From Bryobacteraceae bacterium (GTDB lineage Bacteria > Acidobacteriota > Terriglobia > Bryobacterales > Bryobacteraceae): a DNA stretch of 64,000 bases. Shown here piece by piece: positions 24,185 to 32,671 of the stretch. The stretch covers positions 1-64,000 of the forward strand of contig JAIEPW010000014.1 of NCBI GenBank assembly GCA_019748195.1. The letters are read 5' to 3'. The position numbers and the translations under genes are program-made. Within the stretch, counting starts at the first letter, position 1. Each line of letters starts with the position of its first letter. The notes beneath the pieces are model-generated. The model was not told the DNA's origin. It worked only from the letters and a program-made list of their open reading frames with translations, and searched no databases.

Positions 24185-26413
24185 ATGCCCCCTCTTGATT
24201 CGATTGGCGCCTACCTCGACCGGTACGGCGCTGCTCTCAGCGCGGAAGTACTCTCAAAATTCCCGCCGCTTCATTTGCCTACGGACCCGGCGTGGCCGGC
24301 GTTGGCACAGCTCAAGCGCCAGCCCTTCCCGGCGCAGCGCGTGGCGATCATGGGGATCGTCAAGCGCTGGCAGGAGGCTCGGTGCGCGGCGGCAGTAGCC
24401 GAGTGCGGCACGGGCAAGACTCTCATTTCGCTCGGCAGCGTGTTCACGCATGCCGACAGCCGGATGTTCAACGCGCTCGCCATGGTTCCGCCGCAACTGG
24501 TGGAGAAGTGGGCACGCGAGTGCTTCCTGACGTTGCCTGGTGTCCGCGTGTTCATCATCGACGGAGTCCGCAACGGCGTTGCTTCAAACGGATTCAGTGG
24601 GGTCAACGAGGTTCGGTTGCGCGGCGACCGGGTCGTACGCGAAGGCCTCCGGACCACTGTGAGTGACCTTCGCCTAGCGAAGGGCCACCGGTCCGCGCAA
24701 GCCCGGTGGAGGGCGCAGGCCGCCGCGCCGACGGTGTTCATCGTTTCGCGCGAGCGCGCGAAGCTGGGCTACTTCTGGAGGCATTCATTCCGCGCCCCGA
24801 AGTCGGGCCCCTTCCTGGGCAGCCTCGTCAATCCGGATACCGGCAAGCCGGTCATCATCGGCGACGAGCAGATTCGGCGCTCGGATCTCCGCAAGGTGAA
24901 GCTCGCGGAAACCGTATTCCCGGAGAACGGGTATCGCGGCCGGGCGTTGTTCAGTCCTTTGTGGCAGGCCGATCGGGACAAGATCCACCGGATGGCGCCC
25001 ATCGAGTTCATCGGCCGCTACCTGGGCGACAGCTTCTTCGACTACGGCATCGCCGACGAGGTTCACGAGCTGAAGGGCGGCGACACGGCACAGGGCAACG
25101 CCTTGGGCACGATGGCTTCGGCGTGCGAGCGCACGGTCATTCTCACGGGTACGCTCCTGGGCGGGTATGCGGACGAGTTGTTCCACATCCTCTACCGGGT
25201 CGCTCCGCAAGCGATGAAAGAGGATGGTTTCGACCACGGCGAGGCCGGACTGCGCCAGTTCGCCGATGCCTACGGTGTCCTGGAGAAGGTCACGACCATC
25301 GAGCCCGCCGACAACGCCTGCTCGAAGGCGAGGTCCACGACCACTGTGAAGCGTCGGCCGGGCGCGTCGCCGCTGCTGTTCGGAAAGTACCTGATGAACA
25401 TGGCAGCGTTCGTGTCGCTGGAGGACATCTCGGACGCGCTGCCGCCGTATCACGAAGAGGTGATCTCGGTAGAGATGGACCCGGCGCTCAAAGCTGCGTA
25501 CTCATCACTCGAAGATCAGATCCGTGATGCGTTGCGCCAGAATCACGGAAACGCCTCCGTGATCAGCACGGCAATGAATGCGCTGTTGCTTTATCCGGAC
25601 CGTCCGTTCGGGCTGGGAACTTTGTACGGATTCCGGACGGACGAAGAAGGCCAGCGCGAGCGGTTCGTGATCGCTGAACCGGAAGTTCTCGACGAGCGGA
25701 TTCACTACGCCAAGGAGCGCCGTCTGGTTGACGAGTGCAAGAGCGAGCTTGCGCGCGGACGCAGGCTTCAGGTCTACGCGGTCTATACCCAGAAACGCGA
25801 CGTGACCCGGCGATTGCAGACATTGCTGCAAACCGAGGGCATCCGCGCCGAGGTACTCACTGCAGACATCGCGCCCGAACTGCGCGAGGCCTGGTACGAA
25901 CGCCAACTGCGCAACGGCATGCAGGTTTGCATCTGCCACCCGAAGCTCGTGCAGACTGGGCTCGACCTGATGTTTGCGAAGACGATCCTGTTCTACGAGA
26001 CCGGCTTCAGCACCTACGTCCTGCGTCAGGCGAGCCGCCGATCTTGGCGGATCGGGCAGAAGGACTCGATTCGCGTCGGTTTCCTTGCCTATGCGCAGAC
26101 TGCCCAGGAAGCGTGTTTGCGCCTGATGGGCAAGAAGCTGCTGGTGTCGCTTGCCATGGAGGGCAAACTGGCCGGTGCCGGGCTGCATTCCATGGAAGAC
26201 GATGACGACGTACTGACCGCGATGGCCCGCGAACTGGTTACGCGGCAAGGCGTGGGCGAGGCCGCCGCGTCGGTGTGGAAGTCACTTCAGCGGGAGTCTG
26301 TGCCTGCGCTGACGCCGGTGGCCGAAGCTGTTCTGCCCGTGGCTGCGGTTGAACCACCGGCCTCGACGTGGACTCAACCAAGCGGACCACCCGTTCAACT
26401 CAGCCTGTTCTAA
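24185..26413 (+). CDS. SNF2-like superfamily II helicase/ATPase
   Basis: A 742-aa ATPase. Motif I is AVAECGTGKTLIS (near residue 75), motif II IADEVHELKGG (near 290), motif III VILTGTLLGG, and motifs V-VI are in the C-terminal lobe: LVQTGLDLMFAKTILFYE and RQASRRSWRIGQ (near 617). The RSxRIGQ form is typical of SNF2/RapA-type translocases. It has a long insert between motifs I and II. It probably remodels or unwinds DNA during element replication. CGGAGG lies just before the ATG. Confidence 0.82.
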   Translation: MPPLDSIGAYLDRYGAALSAEVLSKFPPLHLPTDPAWPALAQLKRQPFPAQRVAIMGIVKRWQEARCAAAVAECGTGKTLISLGSVFTHADSRMFNALAMVPPQLVEKWARECFLTLPGVRVFIIDGVRNGVASNGFSGVNEVRLRGDRVVREGLRTTVSDLRLAKGHRSAQARWRAQAAAPTVFIVSRERAKLGYFWRHSFRAPKSGPFLGSLVNPDTGKPVIIGDEQIRRSDLRKVKLAETVFPENGYRGRALFSPLWQADRDKIHRMAPIEFIGRYLGDSFFDYGIADEVHELKGGDTAQGNALGTMASACERTVILTGTLLGGYADELFHILYRVAPQAMKEDGFDHGEAGLRQFADAYGVLEKVTTIEPADNACSKARSTTTVKRRPGASPLLFGKYLMNMAAFVSLEDISDALPPYHEEVISVEMDPALKAAYSSLEDQIRDALRQNHGNASVISTAMNALLLYPDRPFGLGTLYGFRTDEEGQRERFVIAEPEVLDERIHYAKERRLVDECKSELARGRRLQVYAVYTQKRDVTRRLQTLLQTEGIRAEVLTADIAPELREAWYERQLRNGMQVCICHPKLVQTGLDLMFAKTILFYETGFSTYVLRQASRRSWRIGQKDSIRVGFLAYAQTAQEACLRLMGKKLLVSLAMEGKLAGAGLHSMEDDDDVLTAMARELVTRQGVGEAAASVWKSLQRESVPALTPVAEAVLPVAAVEPPASTWTQPSGPPVQLSLF

Positions 26414-26436
26414 AAACGACACCCAGGAGGTAAACC

Positions 26437-27186
26437 ATGGCTACAGCACTTGCCGCGGCTGCGCCGCAGGAGACGCCGGTCGGATTGGCCGAGCGCCTTC
26501 TGGCGGCACTGCGCGAATCGAGCGAGGATCGCGCCGCCGATTTGGTCGAGGCCCTTCGATCCAGATTGACGAAGCGGCAGCCACGTGATCCACGTTCACT
26601 GTTCGACCTCGACGACCGGCTGATCGATCTCATGGATCGTGCCGAAGAAGCGCAAGAGACCACGGGAGCGGTCCCTGAGGAATTGATTCACGAGATCAAC
26701 GACTACATCGAAGCGTGGCGCGGCAAAGTCGATCGCATCGCCGGTTACTGGCGTTGGCAGGAATCCATCGCCGCGATCTGCGGCAAGGAGGCCGAGCGTC
26801 TCGCAGCCCGAAAGAAGGCGGCCGAGGGACGAGTCGCGCGGCTGCGGAACATGCTGCTCGCGTTCATGGTGTCACGCGGAGTGAAGAAGCTGGAAGGCGA
26901 GAAGTCGAGTATCGGGATGCAGGCGAACAGCATGGCCTCGTTGATGATTGACGATGAGTCCCAGATATCGGACTGCTTTTTGGAGCTTCGCCTGAAGTTG
27001 AACAAGAGCGAGCTACTGGAGATCGTGGGCCGCCTTGGCGACAACCCACTCCAATCCCGTTTGAGGCATTTGCTGTTGAGTCGCGACTGGGAAGTCGACA
27101 GACCAGCCGTCCTTAACGAACTGGCTGATGGCCGCCCTGTACCAGGGGCGAAGCTAGCAAGAGGCAATCACCTCCGCGTGCGATAG
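26437..27186 (+). CDS. Gp157-like (siphovirus family) protein
   Basis: A 249-aa helical protein: EINDYIEAWRGKVDRIAGY, then KEAERLAARKKAAEGRVARL and AFMVSRGVKKLEGEKSSIG. This pattern of long helices with an E-x-x-RL-x-x-RKK block resembles siphovirus Gp157 (PF05565-like). Such proteins travel with SSB and annealing proteins in phages and elements. AGGAGG at 26425-26430 sets the start. The role is inferred from neighbours. Confidence 0.68.
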   Translation: MATALAAAAPQETPVGLAERLLAALRESSEDRAADLVEALRSRLTKRQPRDPRSLFDLDDRLIDLMDRAEEAQETTGAVPEELIHEINDYIEAWRGKVDRIAGYWRWQESIAAICGKEAERLAARKKAAEGRVARLRNMLLAFMVSRGVKKLEGEKSSIGMQANSMASLMIDDESQISDCFLELRLKLNKSELLEIVGRLGDNPLQSRLRHLLLSRDWEVDRPAVLNELADGRPVPGAKLARGNHLRVR

Positions 27187-27237
27187 GGAGCGCTGCGCGC
27201 TGCAATAATAGCTATTGAGCCTTTCCTCCTGTTGCCT

Positions 27238-27441
27238 ATGGAACATATTCTTCTGTCCCTCGCAAAACGGTACCCCCTCATCGACCGTGATCGTTCACCC
27301 GTAGATGCCCGGTACGACGCCGTGCTCGGCGGTTGGGTAGATAAGGCGAGCGGGATTCTAGTGGTGAACCGGCCGGACGCGAATCCTCCACAATCGAAGA
27401 AGAACGATGTTGAAACCGGGGAAGATCAAAAGGGACACTAG
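27238..27441 (+). CDS. Candidate graspetide precursor peptide
   Basis: A 67-aa peptide ending 15 bp before an ATP-grasp ligase gene. The N-terminal part (MEHILLSLAKRYPLIDRD) could be a leader helix; SPVDARYDAVLGGWVDKASG follows, then a hydrophilic C-terminus rich in Asp, Glu, Asn, Gln and Lys. Known: graspetide ligases link Asp/Glu side chains to Ser/Thr/Lys of a small adjacent peptide. The C-terminus has suitable acceptor and donor residues, but the core cannot be assigned. No good ribosome binding site is seen, so the start is unsure. Confidence 0.45.
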   Translation: MEHILLSLAKRYPLIDRDRSPVDARYDAVLGGWVDKASGILVVNRPDANPPQSKKNDVETGEDQKGH

Positions 27442-27456
27442 TCCGGCCACGACCTC

Positions 27457-28443
27457 ATGCCTGGTGTCCCAGTTGTCGTCCCAAGAGTCCTCGTTTTGGC
27501 GAGTCGGTTCGACCTTACATGCGACTATGTATGTTCATCGCTCCGCTCACGGTCGTGTCCCTTCGTGCGGTTGAATTTCGAAGACTTGGCGACGTTCGAT
27601 CTGACTCTTGACCCACTGAGGCCCACTTTACGAGGCCAATCAGCAGAGTTCGCATTCGAAGTTGACAACCAAAGCTTGTCGGCGGTGTATTGGCGTCAAC
27701 CGACTTTTCTGAGGGAGGCATCCATGGCCGGACAACTCCCCGAGGTGCAATTTCGGCGAGCGCAGTGGGCGTGCTTTCTGCGCTCCTTAATGGTGTTCGA
27801 CAACGCTCTCTGGGTTAACAGCCCTGTTTCGACCTATCGCGCTGAACACAAAGCAGTTCAGCTTCAGGCCGCCGTTAGTGTGGGATTTAATGTGCCCGAT
27901 ACGCTAATATCGAACGCCAAGGAAAGCGCGCAGGTTCTTGCGGAGCCTTCCGGCATGGTTGCCATAAAGGGCGTGGATACGGTTCTTGTTCGCGACCAAG
28001 ACACCGAGATCTTCGGCTACACAAATCTCGTTGAACGCGAAAGATTGTCCGGACACGAGTTTCGGTCGGCTCCGGCGATCCTCCAGCACGCTTTTGTCAA
28101 CAAGCTTGACCTTCGAGTCACAGTTCTCGGGGAGGGTGTATGGGGCGCAGCGATCACATCGCAAGGAAGACCCATCGGCGGAGACTGGCGCCTTGCAAAG
28201 ACTGATGCCGACTTTGTAGCGTTCTCACTCCCGCGTGATATTTCCGATCAATGCGTGGCGGTAACCCGGCAACTAGGGTTGAAGTTTGGCGCAATAGATC
28301 TGGTTCATTCAGAAGGGAAATTCTACTTCTTGGAGATCAATCCGACAGGGGAGTGGGCGTGGCTACAAGCGCGCCTAAACTTCCCGATCTCGTCAGCGAT
28401 CGCGACACTGCTCTCTCAGACAGAAGGTGCGTCGACGTTATGA
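27457..28443 (+). CDS. ATP-grasp ligase, MvdC/MvdD (graspetide)-like
   Basis: A 328-aa protein. Seen: VYWRQPTFL in the N-terminal region, MVAIKGVD (ATP-binding strand), VNKLDLRVTVLGEGVWGAAI, and the C-terminal FLEINPTGEWAWLQ near residues 295-308. The EINP-x-G-x-W ending and the WRQP segment are typical of graspetide (microviridin-like) peptide ligases. It probably makes ester or amide macrocycles on the adjacent small peptide. Its stop overlaps the next start (ATGA at 28440-28443). Confidence 0.72.
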   Translation: MPGVPVVVPRVLVLASRFDLTCDYVCSSLRSRSCPFVRLNFEDLATFDLTLDPLRPTLRGQSAEFAFEVDNQSLSAVYWRQPTFLREASMAGQLPEVQFRRAQWACFLRSLMVFDNALWVNSPVSTYRAEHKAVQLQAAVSVGFNVPDTLISNAKESAQVLAEPSGMVAIKGVDTVLVRDQDTEIFGYTNLVERERLSGHEFRSAPAILQHAFVNKLDLRVTVLGEGVWGAAITSQGRPIGGDWRLAKTDADFVAFSLPRDISDQCVAVTRQLGLKFGAIDLVHSEGKFYFLEINPTGEWAWLQARLNFPISSAIATLLSQTEGASTL

Positions 28444-29102
28444 CCCTCATTGCCCGGGTGAGAAGTTCCGCTGAACGATTGCTTACTCGATTGGTGGCTT
28501 TGGTTGGGCACCATGTTCTCGTCGATGCGATTGACCTCAGTCGTGCTGGGCGACGCATCCGAGCAGAGATCCTGAGCTCGCGTGAGTCGTTTGATTCGGA
28601 GCTGCAAGCAAAACGTGCTATCACGCATCGCCTCTCGATCGATGATTTGCGCCGACATATTTCTGCGGAATCCGACCGCCGTCGATCCGTGGACGACAAA
28701 GCTAAAGCCAACTTGACCGCCATAACGGTTGGCTTTGCGGTCTTGCTCGGATCCGTTAACTTCCTGGGGAGGCCGGATCTCCAGGCGACAATAGGCCCGT
28801 TAGGGGCGAAACTGGCCTGGGCATTGCTGGTGTTAGGTGTCGGCTATCTGGTGTTCGGTGGGCTCAAGGCCATCGAGGCTCTTGAAATAGAGCAATCGTT
28901 CTCACTTTCTCCGCAGGATGAGGCAGACAATGACGAAGAGGCTAGGAAGGCCATGATGCTTTGGAGTCTGGAGCAAAATCAACGTGTAACGCTGCTAAGA
29001 ACCAACGCCGTAAGTGTGAGTCACAAGTCGATTCGTAACGGCGTGGTCTGCCTCGCGCTGTTAACCGCGCTGGTAGCTGGCCGATCCCTCTCATCAAGCT
29101 GA
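28440..29102 (+). CDS. Two-helix membrane protein of the ATP-grasp cluster
   Basis: A 220-aa protein with a charged helical N-terminus (about 100 residues), membrane helices at about residues 96-113 and 121-140, an acidic loop and a third weak hydrophobic stretch at the C-terminus. The ATG overlaps the ATP-grasp stop, so it is co-translated. Position suggests export, immunity or sensing for the modified peptide. The longer frame from 28251 runs inside the ligase gene and is rejected. Confidence 0.6.
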   Translation: MTLIARVRSSAERLLTRLVALVGHHVLVDAIDLSRAGRRIRAEILSSRESFDSELQAKRAITHRLSIDDLRRHISAESDRRRSVDDKAKANLTAITVGFAVLLGSVNFLGRPDLQATIGPLGAKLAWALLVLGVGYLVFGGLKAIEALEIEQSFSLSPQDEADNDEEARKAMMLWSLEQNQRVTLLRTNAVSVSHKSIRNGVVCLALLTALVAGRSLSSS

Positions 29103-29114
29103 CTGTGATCCACC

Positions 29115-29645
29115 ATGCCGGGCATCGCGATAACGCTCGTTGCGCTCTGGGCCCTGTGGATGGCTCGTGGCAAGCTGACCGTCTACGGCCTTGAGCACCT
29201 GCGGTGGGAGCCAACAGCGCCGAAATGGAATTTCGTCGGTACTGGATGCGCTGTCGTTACTGCCCTCACGTTCTCAGGACTCTTCGAGCGCTACCGTGTG
29301 GACGCGCTGCCGCCATTCGCCGACCTCTGGATGGGCATCACGCTCGGGCCGGTGATCGAGGAGCTCATTTTTCGCGGATACCTGTTCGCATTCCTGAGCG
29401 CGCTTCTCGTCCGATGGCGTAGTCCGGCGCCTGGGTGGGTGACTCTCACCGTGATTGCAGCACTGTTCGCGCTCGGGCACATGGCCAAGCCGGACATCAC
29501 GCCAACACAGGTGGCCAGCATTTTCGCCATGGGCTGCCTCTATGGTTGGCTCAGGCTGCGTAGCGGCTCGACCGTCCCCTCCACCATCGCGCACATCGCT
29601 TACAACGCCGTGATCTACGGTGTTGCGGCGCTTCGCGCTCTGTAG
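29115..29645 (+). CDS. CPBP-family intramembrane metalloprotease
   Basis: A 176-aa membrane protein with the CPBP/Abi motif set: EELIFRGYLF (EExxxR), FALGHM and a final TIAHIAYN (HxxxN). Several hydrophobic helices surround these. Known: CPBP proteases occur in peptide natural-product clusters as leader-processing or immunity proteins. It follows the ATP-grasp cluster by 12 bp, so it may process the peptide. It could also belong to the following AAA+ operon. Confidence 0.75.
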   Translation: MPGIAITLVALWALWMARGKLTVYGLEHLRWEPTAPKWNFVGTGCAVVTALTFSGLFERYRVDALPPFADLWMGITLGPVIEELIFRGYLFAFLSALLVRWRSPAPGWVTLTVIAALFALGHMAKPDITPTQVASIFAMGCLYGWLRLRSGSTVPSTIAHIAYNAVIYGVAALRAL

Positions 29646-29660
29646 TCAAAGGTCCAACTC

Positions 29661-31187
29661 ATGACTCATACCAAGGAAGACTTCCAACGTGTGTTCAAAG
29701 CAGCCCGGCGGGCTGCAACACCGCTCGTGGCGATTCGCACGGCCGATCCGATGAGCGCCATGGCGCAGATCGAGGCATGTCTCCCGAAGCAGACCGAGAC
29801 GCCCGTGCTCGCGTGGGACATTCTGCGTGGCCTTACGGCCCGCAACGAAGCCGGAAAGGCCGCTGTCCGCGATGTCGCTGGCGACCATCCGGAGACACTC
29901 GGACCGGCGGATGTGCTGGCAGCGTTCCACAAGTCGGCGCGCCCTGGGGAGCGCAACAGCTTCGCGGATGCAGTGGTCTTCATCCACAACCCCCATCGGC
30001 TCTGGGAGCAGATCGACATGCTACAGGGCGTCTGGAACCTGCGCGATGTCTTCAAGGCCGGCGGGCAGACGTTGATCCTGATCACACCTCCAGGCTCGGC
30101 TTTACCGCTGGAGCTGCAGGGCGACGTGATGACCATCGATCAGCCGCTCCCGGCTCCGGCGGACCTGGAAGCACTGGTCGCGGAGACGTTCGAATCAGCC
30201 GAGTTAGAGAAGCCGACCCCGGAAACGGTCTCAGCGGCCGTTGACGCGCTGGTGGGGCTCGCGGCGTTCCCGGCGGAGCAGGTTCTGGCGATGTCGCTCT
30301 CGAAGAAGGGGCTCGACATTGAACAACTCTGGGAGCGCAAGCGTCAGGCCGTGCAGCAAACGCCCGGACTCAGCGTGTGGCGCGGCGGCGAGACGTTCGA
30401 TGATATCGGCGGCTGCGCCAACATCAAGCAGTTCTTGCGAGCAGTGCTCGCGGGCAAGGAAGCGCCGCGCGTGGTCGTGTTCGTGGACGAAATCGAGAAA
30501 GCATTCGCGGGCACGGGCACCGATCTCTCCGGGGTCAAGACCGAGATGACCGGCACCATGCTCACGTGGATGCAGGATCGCGGCGCGGATGGTTCGATTC
30601 TCATCGGTCCACCCGGCACGGCCAAGTCGATGGTCGCCAAGGCGACGGGCAGCACGGCGGGGATTCCGACGGTGGCGTTCGATCTGGCCGCGATGCAGAG
30701 TTCGCTGGTCGGCGGATCGGGCGAGCGGCTGCGCGCGGCTCTGCAAGTGGTGGACGCCATTTCGCAAGGGCGCAGCCTGTGGATCGCGACGTGTAACGCG
30801 ATCACCAGCCTGCCGCCCGAGTTGCGCCGGCGGTTCACGCTCGGCACATTCTTCTTCGACCTCCCGGATGCCGAGGAGCGCGAAGCGATCTGGCGGATCT
30901 ACCTGGACAAGTGGCCGGTGCCGGATTCGGAGCGACCATTCGATGACGGCTGGACCGGCGCCGAGATCAAAGAGTGCGTCCGCAAAGCCTGGCGATTGGG
31001 ATTGTCGTTGAAGGAATCGGCGAACTACATCGTGCCGGTGGCGAAATCGGCCGCCGATCAGATCGAGTCGCTGCGGCGGCAGGCGTCGGGCCGGTTCCTC
31101 AGTGCGTCAAGGCCGGGAACGTACTCGGCCGACGCGAAGGCGGAACTGGTCGGCGCGGGCAAGCGCGCATTGCGCGAATTGGAGTGA
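29661..31187 (+). CDS. Ycf46-like AAA+ ATPase with permuted core
   Basis: A 508-aa protein. The N-terminal 200 residues look like Ycf46-type regions (LAWDILRGLTARN, VVFIHNPHRLWEQIDMLQG). In the AAA+ part the Walker B strand VVVFVDEIEKAF (271-282) comes before Walker A GPPGTAKS (316-323); sensor 1 IATCN (375-379) and the Arg finger LPPELRRRF (384-392) follow. So the strand-helix unit carrying Walker B has moved ahead of the P-loop. The frame is continuous and uses the same codon style, so this is not a frameshift artefact. It heads the DUF1257-DUF2997-radical SAM module. ATG at 29661 chosen; spacing to the CPBP gene is 15 bp. Confidence 0.82.
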   Translation: MTHTKEDFQRVFKAARRAATPLVAIRTADPMSAMAQIEACLPKQTETPVLAWDILRGLTARNEAGKAAVRDVAGDHPETLGPADVLAAFHKSARPGERNSFADAVVFIHNPHRLWEQIDMLQGVWNLRDVFKAGGQTLILITPPGSALPLELQGDVMTIDQPLPAPADLEALVAETFESAELEKPTPETVSAAVDALVGLAAFPAEQVLAMSLSKKGLDIEQLWERKRQAVQQTPGLSVWRGGETFDDIGGCANIKQFLRAVLAGKEAPRVVVFVDEIEKAFAGTGTDLSGVKTEMTGTMLTWMQDRGADGSILIGPPGTAKSMVAKATGSTAGIPTVAFDLAAMQSSLVGGSGERLRAALQVVDAISQGRSLWIATCNAITSLPPELRRRFTLGTFFFDLPDAEEREAIWRIYLDKWPVPDSERPFDDGWTGAEIKECVRKAWRLGLSLKESANYIVPVAKSAADQIESLRRQASGRFLSASRPGTYSADAKAELVGAGKRALRELE

Positions 31188-31199
31188 AGGAGCGAACCA

Positions 31200-31616
31200 A
31201 TGTCGAAATTCGAGCAGTTGCAGACGAGCGTCACCGAGGGGCAGTACCTCGTGGAGGCGCTACAGGAACTCGGCTATCAGCCGTTGGTCGATTGGAACGG
31301 CCAGACCTTGCGTGGCTATGGCGGCGCGGTTTGGCCCGAGAAAGCTCAGGTCGTGATTCCGCGGGCGCAGTTGGGCGGCGCCTTGGCCGACATCGGCTTC
31401 GTGCGCGACGCCTCCGGCGTCTTCCGCGCGGTGATCGACGACATGGATCGCGACTACCACCGTTTCGACTCGGCATGGATTGGCCGTCTCACGCAGACCT
31501 ACAAGGAAAAGCAGACGATGGCGGTCGCGCGCGCCAAGGGCTATGTGTTCAAAGGACGCGAAGTGGTCGACACGCTCCAGGGTAAGAAGGTTCAGTTGCG
31601 GTTCGCGGTGCGATAA
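31200..31616 (+). CDS. DUF1257 (Ycf35-like) protein
   Basis: A 138-aa protein with the DUF1257/Ycf35 pattern: LVEALQELGYQPLVD near the start, GGAVWPEKAQVVI in the middle, FRAVIDDMDRD and a C-terminal basic beta segment. Ycf35 is found in cyanobacteria and plastids; biochemical function is not established. It follows the AAA+ gene by 12 bp with AAGGAGCG upstream. Pairing with a Ycf46-like ATPase and DUF2997 is a recognisable combination. Confidence 0.78.
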   Translation: MSKFEQLQTSVTEGQYLVEALQELGYQPLVDWNGQTLRGYGGAVWPEKAQVVIPRAQLGGALADIGFVRDASGVFRAVIDDMDRDYHRFDSAWIGRLTQTYKEKQTMAVARAKGYVFKGREVVDTLQGKKVQLRFAVR

Positions 31617-31630
31617 GCCCCGGAGGCAAT

Positions 31631-31828
31631 ATGGCAGAGAAGATCGTTACCATCGAAATCGACGAGAGCGGGAACAGTTCGATCGACCTCGAAGGCTTCC
31701 AGGGCAAAGGCTGCGCCGATGTCGCCAAGGCCTTACAGGGTGGAGACAAGGTAGTCCGCTCGGAGAAGAAGCGGGAGTACCATGTGCAACAGTCAGGTGT
31801 TAGGCGCCGGGAGCACGAAGGGCGTTAG
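31631..31828 (+). CDS. DUF2997 protein
   Basis: A 65-aa protein: IVTIEIDESGNSSIDLEGFQ followed by GCADVAKALQGG. This is the DUF2997 layout of two beta strands and a helix with a conserved Cys. It usually sits beside DUF1257. CGGAGG lies 6 nt before the ATG. The basic C-terminal tail is longer than needed and may be unstructured. Confidence 0.75.
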   Translation: MAEKIVTIEIDESGNSSIDLEGFQGKGCADVAKALQGGDKVVRSEKKREYHVQQSGVRRREHEGR

Positions 31829-31944
31829 ATCGGAAACTTCGTCGCGATCGGGAACACGCCGCCTGCGCCGGGCGTGTAATCGTTGACGACCTTGCGATTT
31901 TCACCACCTTATCATCGAGGACTGACGGTGGCTGTTCGATCGCT

Positions 31945-32592
31945 ATGATGATGTCTATGGGACACCGGGAGGCATTGCTGGCGAGGCGGCTTGCAGAAAT
32001 ACAGCGGTGGTGTTCCGCCCAGGAACTCACCGCAGTCCATCAGGACTCGCCCGATGAAGCTCGGCGGAGAGCCCTGTTGAACGAAGCACATCATCTTCTA
32101 GACTCAGCGCGGTACCCCGGCGACAGTTGGATTCGACGCCAGTCCCCAAGTGGTAAGAGGTGGACATGCGCGATGAACTTGCTCAAGGAAGCCGATCCTG
32201 ACTCATTGGCGCCGCTGGAACATCAACTGCGGAGTTCGATGCTCCAGCCGAGGGAGTCAATTGGCGGCTACATGTCAGAGGAGTCACGGCAGGAGATAGT
32301 TGACGGCGTCATCAATCTCCGTTCATCACTCATCGAATCCGTTGGGAGGGAGGCGCAAACCACCATGCCCAATGGTCGGCTCCTTTTGTATACACCATGT
32401 GAAAACGTGTCAGACGGTGCGTCTAGATTCGCCTCCAGCGGATTCTTTGATCCCAACGACTGCCCACCTTGGGACATCTGGCTTCAATATTCAGATCGAA
32501 CGCTGTTCAGTTGGGTACCTGAACAACTATTCCCTTTGGCGCAGGCCGGTATCGACGGGAACGCGGTTGAGTGCATCAAGTGGGCCGATTGA
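31945..32592 (+). CDS. Hypothetical protein, lower-GC cargo
   Basis: A 215-aa protein, helical in the first half (QRWCSAQELTAVHQDSPDEA, LLNEAHHLLDSARYPGDSW) and mixed later (WDIWLQYSDRTLFSWVPEQ). It interrupts the AAA+/DUF1257/DUF2997/radical SAM run and has less GC-biased codons. Several ATG codons cluster at the start, so the exact start is unsure. No family recognised. Confidence 0.5.
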   Translation: MMMSMGHREALLARRLAEIQRWCSAQELTAVHQDSPDEARRRALLNEAHHLLDSARYPGDSWIRRQSPSGKRWTCAMNLLKEADPDSLAPLEHQLRSSMLQPRESIGGYMSEESRQEIVDGVINLRSSLIESVGREAQTTMPNGRLLLYTPCENVSDGASRFASSGFFDPNDCPPWDIWLQYSDRTLFSWVPEQLFPLAQAGIDGNAVECIKWAD

Positions 32593-32671
32593 TTTTGTAA
32601 CCCACTTCTATCTCTGGTCCCGCTTCTCAAATACTTCGCACCCGTGAACCCGGGGGCAACACGGAGGTAGT

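Noticed and set aside
28251-28439. An N-terminal extension of the membrane protein of the ATP-grasp cluster.
   Set aside because: It lies in another frame of the ligase gene; the ATGA overlap at 28440 is the natural start.
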